A stretch of DNA of 64,000 nucleotides from Mantamonas sphyraenae (GCA_026936335.1 JAPMXV010000051.1:124001-188000); one strand, 5' to 3'; shown: positions 29,252 through 41,717, counted from the stretch's first letter. Notes: generated from the letters alone by a model not told the origin. Translations and numbers: made by a program.

Positions 29252-30838
29252 ATGTCCTCCTCCAAAAAGCGACCCCGTTCCAACTCGGACGACTCCTACA
29301 CCCACTCCCCCTCCTCCCCCTCCTCCCCCTCCTCCTCCTCATCCTCCTCCTCCCCATCCCCTTCCACCCACGACACCAAACGCCAACGAACCACCCCCAC
29401 CGCCACCCACCGCCCATCCCGCTCCGCCGCTCTCCGCGCCCAACAATCCATCCGTGTGGCCATGCAACACGACATGTCCATGTATGGCACCTCTGCTGCC
29501 CATGAACTCCTTCGTCAACACCAGGAATCCCTCTCCCCTCCGCCCAAGCAACTCCCGCCAAAACCAGACGGCTCTCCTCCCCGCCCCGTCGTCCATCAAG
29601 CCCCGCAACCCAGCCTCATTGCAAATGTCTTTGGCTACCTTGGCTCCTGGTTTGGTGGTCCTCCATCCAACACCTCCTCCAACGACCAACCCGCCTCCTC
29701 CTCCTCGTCCTCGTCCTCGTCTTCCTCCCAAGCTGATCCTGATCCCAACCCTTCCTCCTCCTCCCCACCGTCCTCCCCACCGTCCTCCCCGTCCTCCTCC
29801 TCCCCTGCATCCTCTCCATCCCTCCCGCCTACCATCATCAACACATCCACCTCTCCATCACCTCCGCCTCCCTCCCCACCCCCACCCCCGTCCCCGTTCT
29901 CCATCCCACAATCCTTCTCCTGTGAAATCCCCTTCTCCGATCTCTCCCTCGGCCCCACCATTGGCTCCGGTGCCTTTGGCACTGTGAGAAAGGGTGAATG
30001 GTTTGGCTCCCCAGTGGCCGTCAAACTCCTCCTTCACATGCAACACCACGCCCCAGACAAACTCATCCTCCAGTTCCAACGCGAGGTTGCTCTCCTCGCA
30101 CGCCTCCGCCACCCAAACGTCGTCCTCTTTATGGGTGCCTGCACACAGCCCCCCAACCTTGCCATCGTCATGGAGTACATCCAACACGGCTCCCTCCACG
30201 ACCTCCTGTACATTGCCAACGGCAAAGCCATCACCACCTCTTCTTCCTCTTCCTCCTCCCCTCAGAAACTTCAACAGACAAACACCCAACCCTATGCAAA
30301 GGCCCTTGCCATTGCCGTCGACATCGCCCGTGGCCTCGTCTTTCTCCACGGAAACAAGATCATCCATCGCGACCTCAAACCCGCAAACCTCCTCGTCGCA
30401 GACAGCGGCCGCATCAAAATCACAGACTTTGGTGTCAGCCGCGAGGCCAGCGGCACCTCTTCCATGACCGGCTTTGTCGGCACCTGTGTCTACATGGCGC
30501 CGGAGCTGATCGATGGCGACTCACGCTACGACGCCTCCTGCGACCTCTACTCATTTGGTGTCATCCTCAACGAGCTCCTCTCTGGCGAAGCCCCCTACCC
30601 GCCCATGCACGCCCTCAAACTCGCTCTCAAGGTTCGTGCCGGAGCCCGCCCCAAGCTCGTCTCCAAACGCCGATGCCGCGACGATGACGTCCGCGCCCTC
30701 ATCCAGCAATGCTGGCACGACGACATCTCCCAACGGCCCACCAGTCTCGACGCACTCGCCGTCCTCAACACAGCTCTCGAAAACGACCAGCTCCGAAGGT
30801 CCAACAAGAGCAAGGGAAAGGCAAAGACCACACAGTAA
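29252..30838 (+). CDS. TKL-group protein kinase with Ser/Pro-rich N-terminus
   Basis: A single exon of 528 residues starting MSSSKKRPRSN. The first 220 residues are Ser/Pro/Thr low complexity with a possible nuclear signal (KKRPR). The kinase domain (about 226-520) has the glycine loop IGSGAFGTVRKG, Lys258 (VAVKLLL), the RHPNVVLFMGAC motif typical of RAF/MLK-like TKLs, HRDLKPANLL with Asp374, DFG Asp392, and GTCVYMAPEL. All catalytic residues are present, so it should be active, probably Ser/Thr-specific. A Ser run interrupts the lobe before helix E. No sensor domain is visible, so the upstream signal is unknown. Confidence 0.93.
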   Translation: MSSSKKRPRSNSDDSYTHSPSSPSSPSSSSSSSSPSPSTHDTKRQRTTPTATHRPSRSAALRAQQSIRVAMQHDMSMYGTSAAHELLRQHQESLSPPPKQLPPKPDGSPPRPVVHQAPQPSLIANVFGYLGSWFGGPPSNTSSNDQPASSSSSSSSSSSQADPDPNPSSSSPPSSPPSSPSSSSPASSPSLPPTIINTSTSPSPPPPSPPPPPSPFSIPQSFSCEIPFSDLSLGPTIGSGAFGTVRKGEWFGSPVAVKLLLHMQHHAPDKLILQFQREVALLARLRHPNVVLFMGACTQPPNLAIVMEYIQHGSLHDLLYIANGKAITTSSSSSSSPQKLQQTNTQPYAKALAIAVDIARGLVFLHGNKIIHRDLKPANLLVADSGRIKITDFGVSREASGTSSMTGFVGTCVYMAPELIDGDSRYDASCDLYSFGVILNELLSGEAPYPPMHALKLALKVRAGARPKLVSKRRCRDDDVRALIQQCWHDDISQRPTSLDALAVLNTALENDQLRRSNKSKGKAKTTQ

Positions 30839-30904
30839 ATTTTGATTCACACCAAAATCCACACAACAAACCAAACACACACATTTGCATCTCAATCAAA
30901 ATTT

Positions 30905-33900
30905 TCACTGCACATAGTTGCTCGGCACAAACCCCTCCACGCCATCCTTCCTCCTCACTCTCGTCCACCCTTCATCATCATCTTTGGCCTCCCAGGCCAC
31001 CAGTTCCACGACATCGCCTTCCTCCACCTGCACCGTGTCCTCCTCTGCCCCATCGTACGCGAACAGCACCGTCACCTCCTCCGCCGTCACAGCAGGAGCA
31101 GGAGCTGCTTCACTCACTTCAGCTTCTTCCGGTTTGCTCCTCCTCCCTCCTCCTCCTCCTCCCCCTCCTCCTCTCCTCACCTCTGCCGCCCACCCCTTCT
31201 TCTCTTGGCCAACCCGACTCAAACTGCGCACCATCCCACCGCTCCCCTCACTTTCCACATCCTCCTCCACCACACCCACATGCATCATCTTCTCCACCTT
31301 TCCTTCATCCATCTGGTCAATCCTCTCTGTACGCAAACTCTGCGGCTGGATCCTTGCACGCGTCCCTTCCCGCTCCGGCCGCATGGAAAAGTCCTTCAAC
31401 TCCTCATCCAACGAGTCCAAATCCTGCTCATACTCCACCTGCTCACGCGTGCACATGGCCAACCACATCCCTTGCGACGCCTCGTGCGCACGCCGTGTTG
31501 CAAGCAGAAGCCGCTCCACCCACAGCTGGTCGTTCGGCCCGGGTTCCGACGAAAACAGAAACGCAAGCACCTGGTACCGTACGGGCGAGTACACCATCAT
31601 GCGCACATTGTCCACGCGCATGTGCGTCGTCTTCATGTCCTTCTGAAACTCCACAAAGTCGTGCAAGGCAAACACCGCCTCCAGGATCTCCGACTTGTAC
31701 TCTCCAAAATGGATCACCGCCTTGTTCAGCTTCTTGATGTGTTCCGGTGTCAGGAACGACCATGCCACCTCTTCAATCTCCAGGTTGTCCATGCGCACCA
31801 CTCGGTCCCTTTCCGGAATCTTGCCCGCAGACTCCAGCGCCACCAGCCTCTCCTCACGCGTTTTCTCCCGCCTGAACCGCGATCGCGATCGGATCGACCG
31901 CTTCTCCTGCACCACAAACAGCAACACCACACCAAACATACTCAGCAGCAGGGCAATCACAAGGTTGGACATGATCTCCACCGTCGTCGATTCCAATCCC
32001 TCCGCAAGGAACGCCACACCCAGCACCATCACAAAAAAGTTCAGGATGAGCATGGACAGGGACATGACGTTGTGGTACCGATACCTGTACGGGCCCGCAT
32101 GCACTTGCAACAGACACGAGGCAAGCAACACCACCTGCCCGCTGATCCCCTGCACCACCCCGCTGCCCACAAAGAACACCTTGATGGCAATGAATCCTGC
32201 CTTGCGCAGCAGGTTCACAACCTCGTACCAGTACCACTCGGCACGGTAGCGGTCGTACAGCACACCAAACGTGTTGAGGTTCTCCTCGTTGGCCAGCTGG
32301 AACCGGTGCTTGTACAGCAGGACAAGGAACACCAACGGCGTGCCCACCACCCACAGCACAAGCGACGCAATGGCCCAGTACACCAGTTCCATGTGTTCTG
32401 GCGTCCAACATCCAATGTCCGGCGACGCAATCAGCACCAACTCGTCGCCCAGCTCGCTGCAAGCAAACATTTCCACCGTCTTGTTGGTCAGCATGATGTA
32501 CATCAACGAGGACATGAGCAGGTACGCATTCACCGTCGAGCGTGCCACCTCACGGTACTCCTGCGGCTCCGTAAACAGGGTGCTCACTGCATACCGCCAC
32601 TCGTCCAACTGCCGCAACACACGTGCACGCAGCTCGTGTGGCTTCACAGACGATGGGATGCGGCAAAACTCGGGATGATCCACACGGAAGCGTTGGCCGT
32701 ACCGCGACGCCCACCAGCTGCGCAGACATTCCAGCAGAAACAACACCAACATGACACCGGCCACAATGAATGGCATCAGCATAAACAGCACATACTTGGT
32801 CGAATACGTCACCCCGTTCACGTTGCACTCCGGGGCCGCAATGTCGATGTTCAGGTTGAAAATCGTCAGCAGCGAGAACCAAGCAAGCACCTCTTCCGGC
32901 CAGCGCAGCTGAAAGTCACCCATCAGTGCTGTCATCTGCAGCAGCGCAAGACCCATGGCCAGAGTGCCTGCACTGCGACGTACGCCCAGCTTGCGTACCA
33001 CCAGAAGGAAGCCCAGAAACAGGATGACGGAAAAGATCAGATTCAGCGACGAGTTGGCTGGGCACTCCACGCAAATGTTGTTCAACTTGTAGTAGCCCTG
33101 TTTGCATGTCGAACACAACCGACCCTGGTAGCCCTCTGCACACCCTTGTGTGCCTCCCAAACATGCCACAGACACGGTGCATCGCGCAAACGCAAAATCC
33201 TGACCCGAGTTCCAAAAGCCCGGCTTGGCCACAGGCGCCACCAGCTGGCCCTGGCACTCGGCCCCCTTGGGACACACCGTACATGCCTTGCCCGCATCCC
33301 CGTTGGGTTCGTAGAAGCCACTCTTGCAACCGCAATCCTCCAGGCGTCGGCTGTTGGTTGCGCTCAGCGTGTTCTCGGGACACGGTTGCACCGTCGCGCT
33401 CCCTGGGCCGCAGTACGTGTCCGACGGGCAGTTGATGCAAATGCCATCGCCTGCAGCTGCCTTGAATGTGCCTGCCTCACACGGCGAGCACTGCTGGCTC
33501 ACGTCACCGTCGGGCAGGAACGAACCTGCACGGCACGGCTCGAAAAAGTTGAACACGGCCGGCTCTGAAAACTGCTGGCCATTCAGCGCCACACGTACGT
33601 CCATCAAGCCGGAAGTGCGGTTAAACACAGGCAAGGTGGCCACCAGCTGGCCCGAGTTGATGTACAGGCCATCCACAAGTTCCCAGGCGCCGTGAAGCGT
33701 GGCGTTGAGCTTGATCTCGTTGGTGGGGAAAAACGGCCCACCAAACACAGCCACAATGGGCACACTGGTGGTGGGAGCACCTGCGGGCGTCAATGTGCTC
33801 ACTTCCACCTGAGCCAACAGGGTGAATGACACCGAGGAGAAGGGCACTCCGTTCACGTCAGCCACAGGGTTCCACGATCCGTCGTACTCACCCGACCAGT

Positions 33901-36638
33901 CTCGCCTGTTCAGCGACACCGTGACTGCCTGCACCGAAATCAATCCCACCAAAGGCGACGCACCCGCAGGCCCTACTGCAGGCGACTGCGTAAAGTCGGG
34001 TGACTCACACACAATGGCGTGTTGGGTGGCACTTGTGCCCGGTCCACTGCCCGTCCCCGCCGGTTGCCACACGCAGGACTTTGCGTACCGCACTCGCTTC
34101 TGAGCGTCACGGAAGCGCATGCGAGGTTCCACGTCTGTGGGCCACAGGCCGGGCGACAACACGGTGATCGAGGTGTTGCCCACGTTCAGGCCATTGGCAG
34201 GCACAAGTTGACGCCCTCCGGCCGTGGCCAGCGATTGGTCGTAAAACACAAAGGTGCCTGGCACACGCTGGTACTGTTGGCCATTGAAGGACACATCCAG
34301 CAGGTATGGACCCGTGCGTGTGTGGTTGACCCCCTGCGTCACATCGGGGGACACACAGGCAAACGCAGTGCTGCTCAACGCCATCACATCTGTGTTGGCG
34401 ACGCCGTGTACACCGGTGCCGTGGTTGGGTCGCCGTCACGCAACACCTTGGTGAAGCGACACCGATGGCCGTTACCCGTGGTCAGAAACGCACTGCCGCG
34501 CATCGTCACAGCCAGCCTCCCGTTCACCTGGACACTCGTCGGGTAGGGTCTGTCCAGCGTCGTGTTGTAGTAACTGTATGTGCGTCGGGTGTACCCTGCA
34601 AACACACCGAGATCGGCCACCAGCTCCACCACACGGACCCCGTTTGTGTCGTAACGAGGCATCGTGCACACCTTGCGTGTCGCCGTGCCACCCGTGCACA
34701 CAAACGACTCGGTTTGTCCACCCTGCGTCACGTAGAACGTCTGCGACGCCCCAAAGTTGGCACCGTCAATCGTCACCACCGTGGCCCCGTCTGCAGGGCC
34801 CGACACGGGCGACACACTGCTCACTGCCGCAAACGACACGTTGCACACGGTGAGACCACTCTGCACATTCGACGTCCCAAACGGACACCGGAAGCACGAC
34901 ACCACATCCCTCTCCCTGGAGTACTCTCCAGGGGGACACTGAGCACACGTGGACCCCAGAAACCCACCCTCCTCACCCGGTGCACACGACCCACTCATCA
35001 CTGTACGCCCCCCCCCCACCCCCCACCCCAATTCACCCGTAGTGTGTGTGTGTGTGTGTGTGTGTGTCAGCATTCCCGCTTTCCATCCCACACCAACAAC
35101 GCCACTTTCCCCCCCCCCTCCCACCCCACAAACTCACTCAACACGCGTCCACTTCCAGACGACGGACTATCATACCCCGTGGCTGCCATGAGAAAGACGC
35201 CTCGGTCGTCCACCTGCACCATGCGTGAGCCCATGTACTCATATCCGCCGTAGTACAAGGCATCGGTTTGACCCCAGGAACCGGGCACCATCACCTCCCC
35301 AGAGGGAAAGTACCTGCCCAACATCACCATGCGTCCACGACTGGAACTGTATGCAGGGCAACCCAACAACAACGTGTCGTTGGTATGCATGCTGACACCC
35401 ACCGAGTGTCCACACTGTGCGTTTGCCCCCGCCGTCGCCACCGCCACCTCTGCCGTCCCGTAGCTGTCTGCACCCACACGCAACACACTGACAGCAGCCC
35501 CAACGTTGTTGTTGTTGTTGTCCACACGATGGTAGGGACATCCCATGGCCACCAGCCATCCGTTGGTGGCCACACTCGACCCACACTGTCCGTTTGCCAC
35601 CCCACTCTCCAGCTTGTGGACCAAGCCCCATGCGTCTGTGCCCCCGTTGTGTCGATGGTAGATGTATGCCACTCCTTGTCCCTCTGTGCGTGCCCCCACC
35701 ACCAACTGGTCCCCTTTGAGCGCCAAGGCCCCGCCAAAACGGGCGTTGTTGGGATTGTTGGCTGTGGAGGACAACACCAACACGGGTTGGCTCAACACCA
35801 CCTGACGTGGAAGGGGCACCTGTGTTTCCACCGTCACATTCACACATGTGGTGTTGATGCTTGTGCTGTTGTTCACCCACATGCCCAGCGTGGCGTTGTA
35901 CTCGCTGTGGTGCACCGTCGTGTTGCTGCAATTGGCCACCACACTCAGCTTCGTTTCAAACTCCGTTGTCGCCGCCATTCCCGTCAGTGTTTCGTTGTAC
36001 GTCAGCGTGCGATACACATACACCCTTCCCTGTCGACTCGTCTCCTCCGGTGCTCCCACAAACACATGGTCGCTGTCCATGGCCAGGGCCGCCCCAAAGT
36101 ACCCGCCCACCACCCCACTGCTCAGCCGTTGTCGCACAGGCCATCCGTACTCACGCCTCTCCCAGTACCCTCCCGTGCCATTGACCACAAACTCGTTCAC
36201 GGTGTTGTTCGCCTGTGTCGTGTTGTACAGATACACCGCCCCGGCCTCCGTCGCACGCGTTGCCCCCACCCCAATCACCTGGCCCTCACCACCCACAGAC
36301 TCTCCAAAGAATTGGTTGCTGCTCACACGATCCTCTACAGGCTGTTCCGCCGTATCAATCCATTTCCAGTCTCCGGCCGTCTCCCCACTGCCTGTGCGCA
36401 CGTAAAACTCTGCCCGCCCTTGCTGCGGCATATCCCCATCCGCTCCAGGCGCCCCCACCACCATTCGGCTCCCGTCGCTCCACATGCTTCGTCCAAACTC
36501 TGCAAACGAACCCGTAAACGGATTGGGCAACGTTGCCACCGAAGCATTGACCCTGTCCACCGTCACCGTGCACACAACCAAGGCCACCACAAAAAGAAGC
36601 ACTTCCCGTGACGCAGCTGCTGTTTTCCGGTTCTTCAT
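30905..36638 (-). CDS. FG-GAP / GCC2-GCC3 / IPT multi-TM receptor with C-terminal SH3 (paralogue 1)
   Basis: Three exons: 36638-35138, 35000-34476 and 34389-30905; introns of 137 and 86 bp; 1836 residues. Signal peptide (LLFVVALVVCTVTV); FG-GAP beta-propeller-like repeats to about residue 500 (RMVVGAPGADG, QVIGVGATRA); Cys-rich GCC2/GCC3 module (CAQCPPGEYSRE); IPT/TIG-like folds (VSGPADGATVVTIDGANF); a second Cys-rich block (about 955-1110). Then come eight or nine hydrophobic helices from about 1120, a conserved cytosolic region, and a C-terminal SH3 (last about 57 residues: LFAYDGAEEDTVQVEEGD, ending GFVPSNYV). It looks like a cell-surface adhesion or sensing receptor that recruits proline-rich partners; function is inferred. 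It pairs with the paralogue at 43699-49422. The 86-bp intron is inferred from frame continuity. Confidence 0.85.
35042..35067 (+). repeat. (GT)n tract in a receptor-gene intron
   Basis: Thirteen GT dinucleotides within the 137-bp intron of receptor paralogue 1. On the gene strand it is a CA tract about 40 bases before the acceptor. Confidence 0.9.
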
Positions 36639-36763
36639 CCGCGAAAAAAGATTGGTGGCACCTTGGCATTTGTTTCTTCACATTCATCACCATCATCATC
36701 ATGATCATGGTCATGACACCCACACCTCACACAGCATACTGCAGCAGCAGCTGCACACACCTC

Positions 36764-38658
36764 TCACGAGCTCAAATCCTTCAGGAACTGCTCCACCTCG
36801 GAATGGCCCTGACGCACGGCATCGTCCAAGGGCGTGCCACCCCAACGGTCCTTGGCCGACGGATCGGCACCCACCTTGGTCAGGTAGCGCACGGCGTCCA
36901 TCTGACCCTCACTTGCAGCCAGATGCAAGGCAGTGCGCATGTCGTAGTCGGCGTCGTTGACATTGACACCACGTGCGACCAGGTTGCGCAACTGGTCTGC
37001 ATCTCCCTCGGCCGCTGCCCACAGCAGGTCGATCACCGCACTGTGCTGCAGCTGTCGCTTGCGTCCACGCGGGTCCTTCTTCTTCTTCTCACCACCCTCC
37101 AGGATGTCGAAGCAGTGGAAGTTGAAGCGCGTGAGCAGCTCCCTGTAGAAGGCCACACCACGCACCGAGTTGCCCTGTGCGTCCAGACGGGGCGAAAACG
37201 TGGCAAACCCAGCCACGCCAGGCACCACCGCAAACACACAGCCTCCCACACCACTCTTGGCCGGAATGCCCATGCGGAAAGCCCACTGACCACTGTAGTC
37301 GTACATACCACACGACAGCATCAGCGACAGGCACATCTTCACCGTCTCGGCCTTGAAAATGCGGTCGCCCGTCAACGGGTTCACGCCTGCGTTGGCCAGC
37401 GTCGCCGCCATAATCGCCATCTTTTCGCATGTCACCTCCTGCGAGCACACCTGGAAGTACGTCTCCAGCGTCTGGATCATGTCGCATCCGTCCGGGAACG
37501 CCCCACTCTCCTTCATCATGTAGCCCAGGCAAAAGTTGCGGTCCGCCGTCTCGCGCTCGCTCAGGTACGTCGAGTTGCTGAAGCCAATCTTCTTGCCTCC
37601 AAACAGACGCGTCCAGATCTTGGTCATCTCCGAGAAGCGGTCGCCGCTGTTCAGGTCACGGAACAGCATCGACACGGACATGATCGCACCGGCGTTGATC
37701 ATCGGGTTGTGCGGCAGACCACGCGGGTTCAGCACCATCGAGTTGAATGCCACACCAGACGGCTCTGTGCCAATGTGCCTCTCCACCTCATCGGCACCCT
37801 CCTGCTCCAGCGCAATGCAGTAGGAAATGGGCTTGGAGCACGACTGCACACAAAAGTCCACGTTGTAGTCCCCATGGTGGAACTGCTGACCAGACACCGT
37901 GCACACAGACACGCCAAACTGCTCCGGATCCACCTCGGCCAGTTGCGGGATCTGTACACACGCACACACACAGCCACAGCCACTCCGAGTGTGAGCGTAA
38001 CGTCCACGCAATTCCCTTCCGACGCTTTTGCTTGACACGCCCCCTCACCCCACCCACCCACAACCCTTGCACTTACGTAGTCTGCGTTGGCGCCATCCTT
38101 GATGGGCTCCACCTCGTCAAACACCTCCACCACTTCCTCGCAGAACGTCTCGAAATCGGGGATGGTCAGGAACCCACACAGGGCCTGGGCAATCAGGATC
38201 TGTCCCTCCAGCAGCTCCACAAACTGGTCTTCCGTCAGCTGCGTCTTGTGGTCGTAATCCTTGGTGCTCTTGCGGAATTCCTCCAAACGCGGGTCTGAGT
38301 CCAGCAGGCCACATTTGCGAACCATGATGGCCAGGTCATAGAAATTCAGCGTCTCCTCGCCTTGCGCAATGGCCGAGAAGATGGCCTGTGTGCACGTGAG
38401 CGCCTTGGCGTCAGTGTTCCCCTCATTCTTGCCATGCTTGCGGCCTCGCGTGTCCACCCGTGGAAGGTTGGCTGGGGAAAAACGTGGAACCTTGCGAGAA
38501 AAACAAAGGCCCTCGCTTAAAATGCAACGCCGGCTCCTTTTGTCTCGCGGGTCCCCTCCGCACGTGCCACACCACCCCACACTCACCTTAGCCGACAGGT
38601 CGGGCAGATCTTCCTGCGCGACAACAGATTTGGGGTTGGACAATCCGACAGTGGTCAT
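36764..38658 (-). CDS. Glutaminase (animal GLS type) with C-terminal ankyrin repeats
   Basis: Three exons: 38658-38587, 38490-38077 and 37951-36764; introns of 96 and 125 bp; 557 residues. The family architecture is complete: an EF-hand-like helical N-terminal region (LTEDQFVELLEGQILIAQAL), then a serine-dependent beta-lactamase-like glutaminase domain with the nucleophile in CVQSCSKPISY (S-x-x-K), NPMINAGAI, the YLSERETADRN Glu/Asn motif, LGYMM and CGMYDYSGQWAF. The last 100 residues form ankyrin repeats (DYDMRTALHLAASEGQ, DRWGGTPLDDA). It hydrolyses glutamine to glutamate and ammonia; a clear mitochondrial presequence is not obvious. The second-exon acceptor is chosen for phase and its T-rich tract. 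It is head to head with the ammonium transporter, 146 bp between starts. Confidence 0.94.
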
Positions 38659-38804
38659 TTCAGACGGGTAGCTACTTTTCTTTCGTGTGAGAGGGTTTGA
38701 GCTGGCGCCGCATCCGCGCAGTATTTTTGTGACAACTGAGTCACACGCGCGGCGCCCACGCAGCCACACGCACACATCCGTCCACACACTCTCCTTGACA
38801 GGAC
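38659..38804. promoter_or_regulatory. Shared divergent promoter, glutaminase / ammonium transporter
   Basis: 146 bp separate the two start codons. It contains TGAGTCA at 38737-38743, the consensus for GCN4/AP-1-type bZIP factors, which control amino-acid and nitrogen genes in fungi. One 7-base match in this length has roughly a 2% chance of arising at random, so it is only suggestive. No TATA box is evident. Confidence 0.35.
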
Positions 38805-41152
38805 ATGTCGGATCCCTCGTGTATCAACAATGGCGACACCGCCTGGATGCTCACTGCCATCGGGTTGGTCATGCTCCAGACCCCCGGCATGGGTCTGACC
38901 CAGGCGGGCCTCATCCGCCGCAAAAACTCCCTCTCCATGCTCATGCAGGTCATCATGGGCCTCATGATTGGCTCTATCCTCTGGTGGGCCATCGGTTACA
39001 CCCTCACCTTTGGTCCCGATCAAGGTGTACGTTGTGTCCCTTCCCCCCCTCTTTGGCCTCGTATTCTGCGCAAGGCTCTTTGCGAACATGCACCGCCCTC
39101 CGCACGACCCTTCGCAGCCCTCGTACGCCCTCCCATGCCGTTTCCGGCCCCCGCCGTCCATCTGCCATCCACTGCATGCCATCGACCCACCCCATTCCAT
39201 GGGCCTTCCACGCACCCTCCCTCTGCAAGTGGTCGCCTGCGCTCCCGAGCCCGCCCACAGCTTCCAATTTTTTTCCCCGCGCTCGCATTTCCTGCGACCC
39301 GCTCGTCCCATGGCCCTCCCCTTCACCCGGGCATCACCACTGACCCAAACCAACGGCCTACGTGTCCCGTACGCCTGCCCCCCTGTGTTATACAGGGCTT
39401 CATTGGCGGTTTTGAGAACGCATTCTACATTGGCGTGCCCATCCACGGGTGCATTGAGGGCCAGTCGATCCCTGGCGTTGTGTTTGCCACCTTCCAGATG
39501 ATGTTTGGTCTGATGGTGCCTGTGATCATCACGGGTGCCTGGGCCGAACGTTTCCCCTTTGTGGCATCGTTGTGGTTCTTCTTCTTGTGGCCCATCTTTG
39601 TGTACTACCCGCTTGCCCACTGGGTGTGGGGCGGTGGCTGGCTGGGCTCCTTGGGTGTCATCGACTTTGCAGGTGGCATCACCATCCACACCAACGCCGG
39701 TGTGGCCTCTCTGGTGGTGGCCAAGATGCTGCACAAGCGCAAGCACTTCTTTGAGATCATGGATTCCCACCACAACATCCCGCTCACCGTCGTCGGTGGC
39801 GCCATGATCTGGTTTGGCTGGTATGGCTTCAATGGAGCCAGTGGCCTCATTTCCGACGGTCTTGCCGGTCAGGCCCTGCTCAACACCCACATGGGTGCAT
39901 GCACCGCAGGTATGGTGTGGGTGCTCATGGCCTACCTGAACGACCATCACTTCCACCTCACCACCGCCCTCAACGGTGCCTTTGCCGGCCTGGCTGCCGT
40001 CACCCCTGGATCGGGGTACATGGAGGCATGGGCGGCTGTGGTGACTGCGGCCCTGGCTGCAGTGGGCTCCTACTACACCTCGGACTACCTCAAGGGCCGT
40101 GTGCATCTGGACGACGTGTTGGACGTCAGTTCGCTGCAGGGCACGGCTGGCATGATTGGGTCCATCTGTGCAGGACTGTTTGCCACGCAGACGGTGAACG
40201 CCGCGGGTCCCAACGGCGCCTTCTACGGCAACGGCGCCCTGCTGGGCTACCAGATTGTGGGTGTGCTGATGGCCATTGTGTGGTCTGGCTTCTGGACCTA
40301 CGTGGTCATGAAGGTCATCGAGAAGATGGTGGGCATCCATGTCAGCTCGGAGCTGCAGGAGAAGGGTCTGGACTTTGCCGAGATTGGCGAGAGTGGCTAT
40401 GCCCTGGAGGACATGGAGGCCGGTGTGGCTGTCATCAACGAAGCTGCGGCCTCGGGCAACCTGGCCAAGCTCAAGGATTTGCGTGATGCAGGTGCCATCA
40501 TTGACACCAGCGATTACGATGGCCGTTCGCCCCTGCATCTGGCTGCCAGCCAGGGTCAGTCGAGGTGGTCAAGTACCTGTTGGATGTGGTGCACGTGGAC
40601 GCCAACCGCACCGATCGCTGGGGTGGCACTGCCCTGGCAGACGCCAAGCGATACAACCACCAGACCATTGTCGAGCTCCTGGCACCCGTCACCACCGTCA
40701 CCGAACAGACCGAACGTGTCTCTGTCACCGAAGTCTGCGAGGCTGCCTACCGTGGCGACCTGGAACTGCTGCGTGAGTACAAGAGCCGCGGTGCCAACCT
40801 GCAGCTGGGCGACTACGACGGACGCACCCCGTTGCACTTGGCCGCCGCCCAGGGTCACATGGACATTGTCACCTTCCTTGTGGAGGATGCCCATGCCAAC
40901 CCGTCCCGTACCGATCGCTGGGGTGGCACTCCCCTCAAGGATGCCACCATGTATTCCCACCAGGACGTGGTGGACTACCTGCAGCCCCTCACCATCCTCA
41001 CCGAGGACGCTGTCCCGGGCAACGATGACATCCTTGACCTCGACGACCATCACCACGTGCCCGACGGTGCCCTCCATCCCGTTGCCATCCATCATCGCGA
41101 GAAGCGAGGCAAGCTCACTGCCTTTGGTGCTGACGATGATGTCGTGGAGTGA
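38805..41152 (+). CDS. Ammonium transporter (Amt/MEP) fused to two ankyrin modules; one-base frame break
   Basis: Exon 1 is 38805-39026 and exon 2 starts at 39396 (369-bp intron, donor GTACGT). The transporter domain is complete: AIGYTLTFG, GFIGGFENAF, LAHWVWGGGWLGSLG, DFAGGITIHTNAG (first pore His) and HNIPLTVVGGAMIWFGWYGF. The second pore-His position reads DVSSLQGTAGMIG, so His is replaced by Gln (codon 40137-40139). After a short linker come two ankyrin modules with the glutaminase-type DYDGRxPLHLAAxQG and DRWGGTxL signatures. One base is missing near 40557 (GGTCAGTCGAGG where the sister module has GGTCACATGG), shifting frame inside the first module. The ankyrin frame then stays open to the TGA at 41150-41152. 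Either truncated or a sequence error. Confidence 0.88.
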
Positions 41153-41280
41153 TCCTCGGGCGATCTCTCTGCTCGTCCTCTCCCCCCCAACCCCACCCCC
41201 ATACCAACACAGACACCATACAGACGGAGAGCGAGAACAACGAGAAAGAGAGAACAGAGAGAGAGAAGCGCACATGCACA

Positions 41281-41685
41281 ATGAAAAAGGCAATGCTCAC
41301 CTCTGCTCAGTGCCAGCCAAACCATCACACGTCCCACATGGCTGACTCTGAAAGCAAGGACACCACAACAACGACGCAGAGCACCAAACCATCCGCATCG
41401 CCATCCAGCACCAGGCGGAGCCGCTTCTCCATGAGTCGTGGAGGCAGCGGACGGTTTGGGCTTGGGCGACGGGCCAAGGAAGACGAGGAGGCGGAGGTGG
41501 AGGACGACAACGACACCAAGGACACACGCAATGGTGATGATGGAGACAGAGAGGAGATGGGAGAGGAAGAGGGTAGCAGTGGTGGTGCTGTGGTAGACAC
41601 CACCAGCCAGGGTCAAGACGGAGCAGGGATTGGCAACTCGTCCTCGTCCTCCTCTTCCTCGTCCTCTTCATCCTCCTCCTCTGCC

Positions 41686-41717
<32 letters not shown>

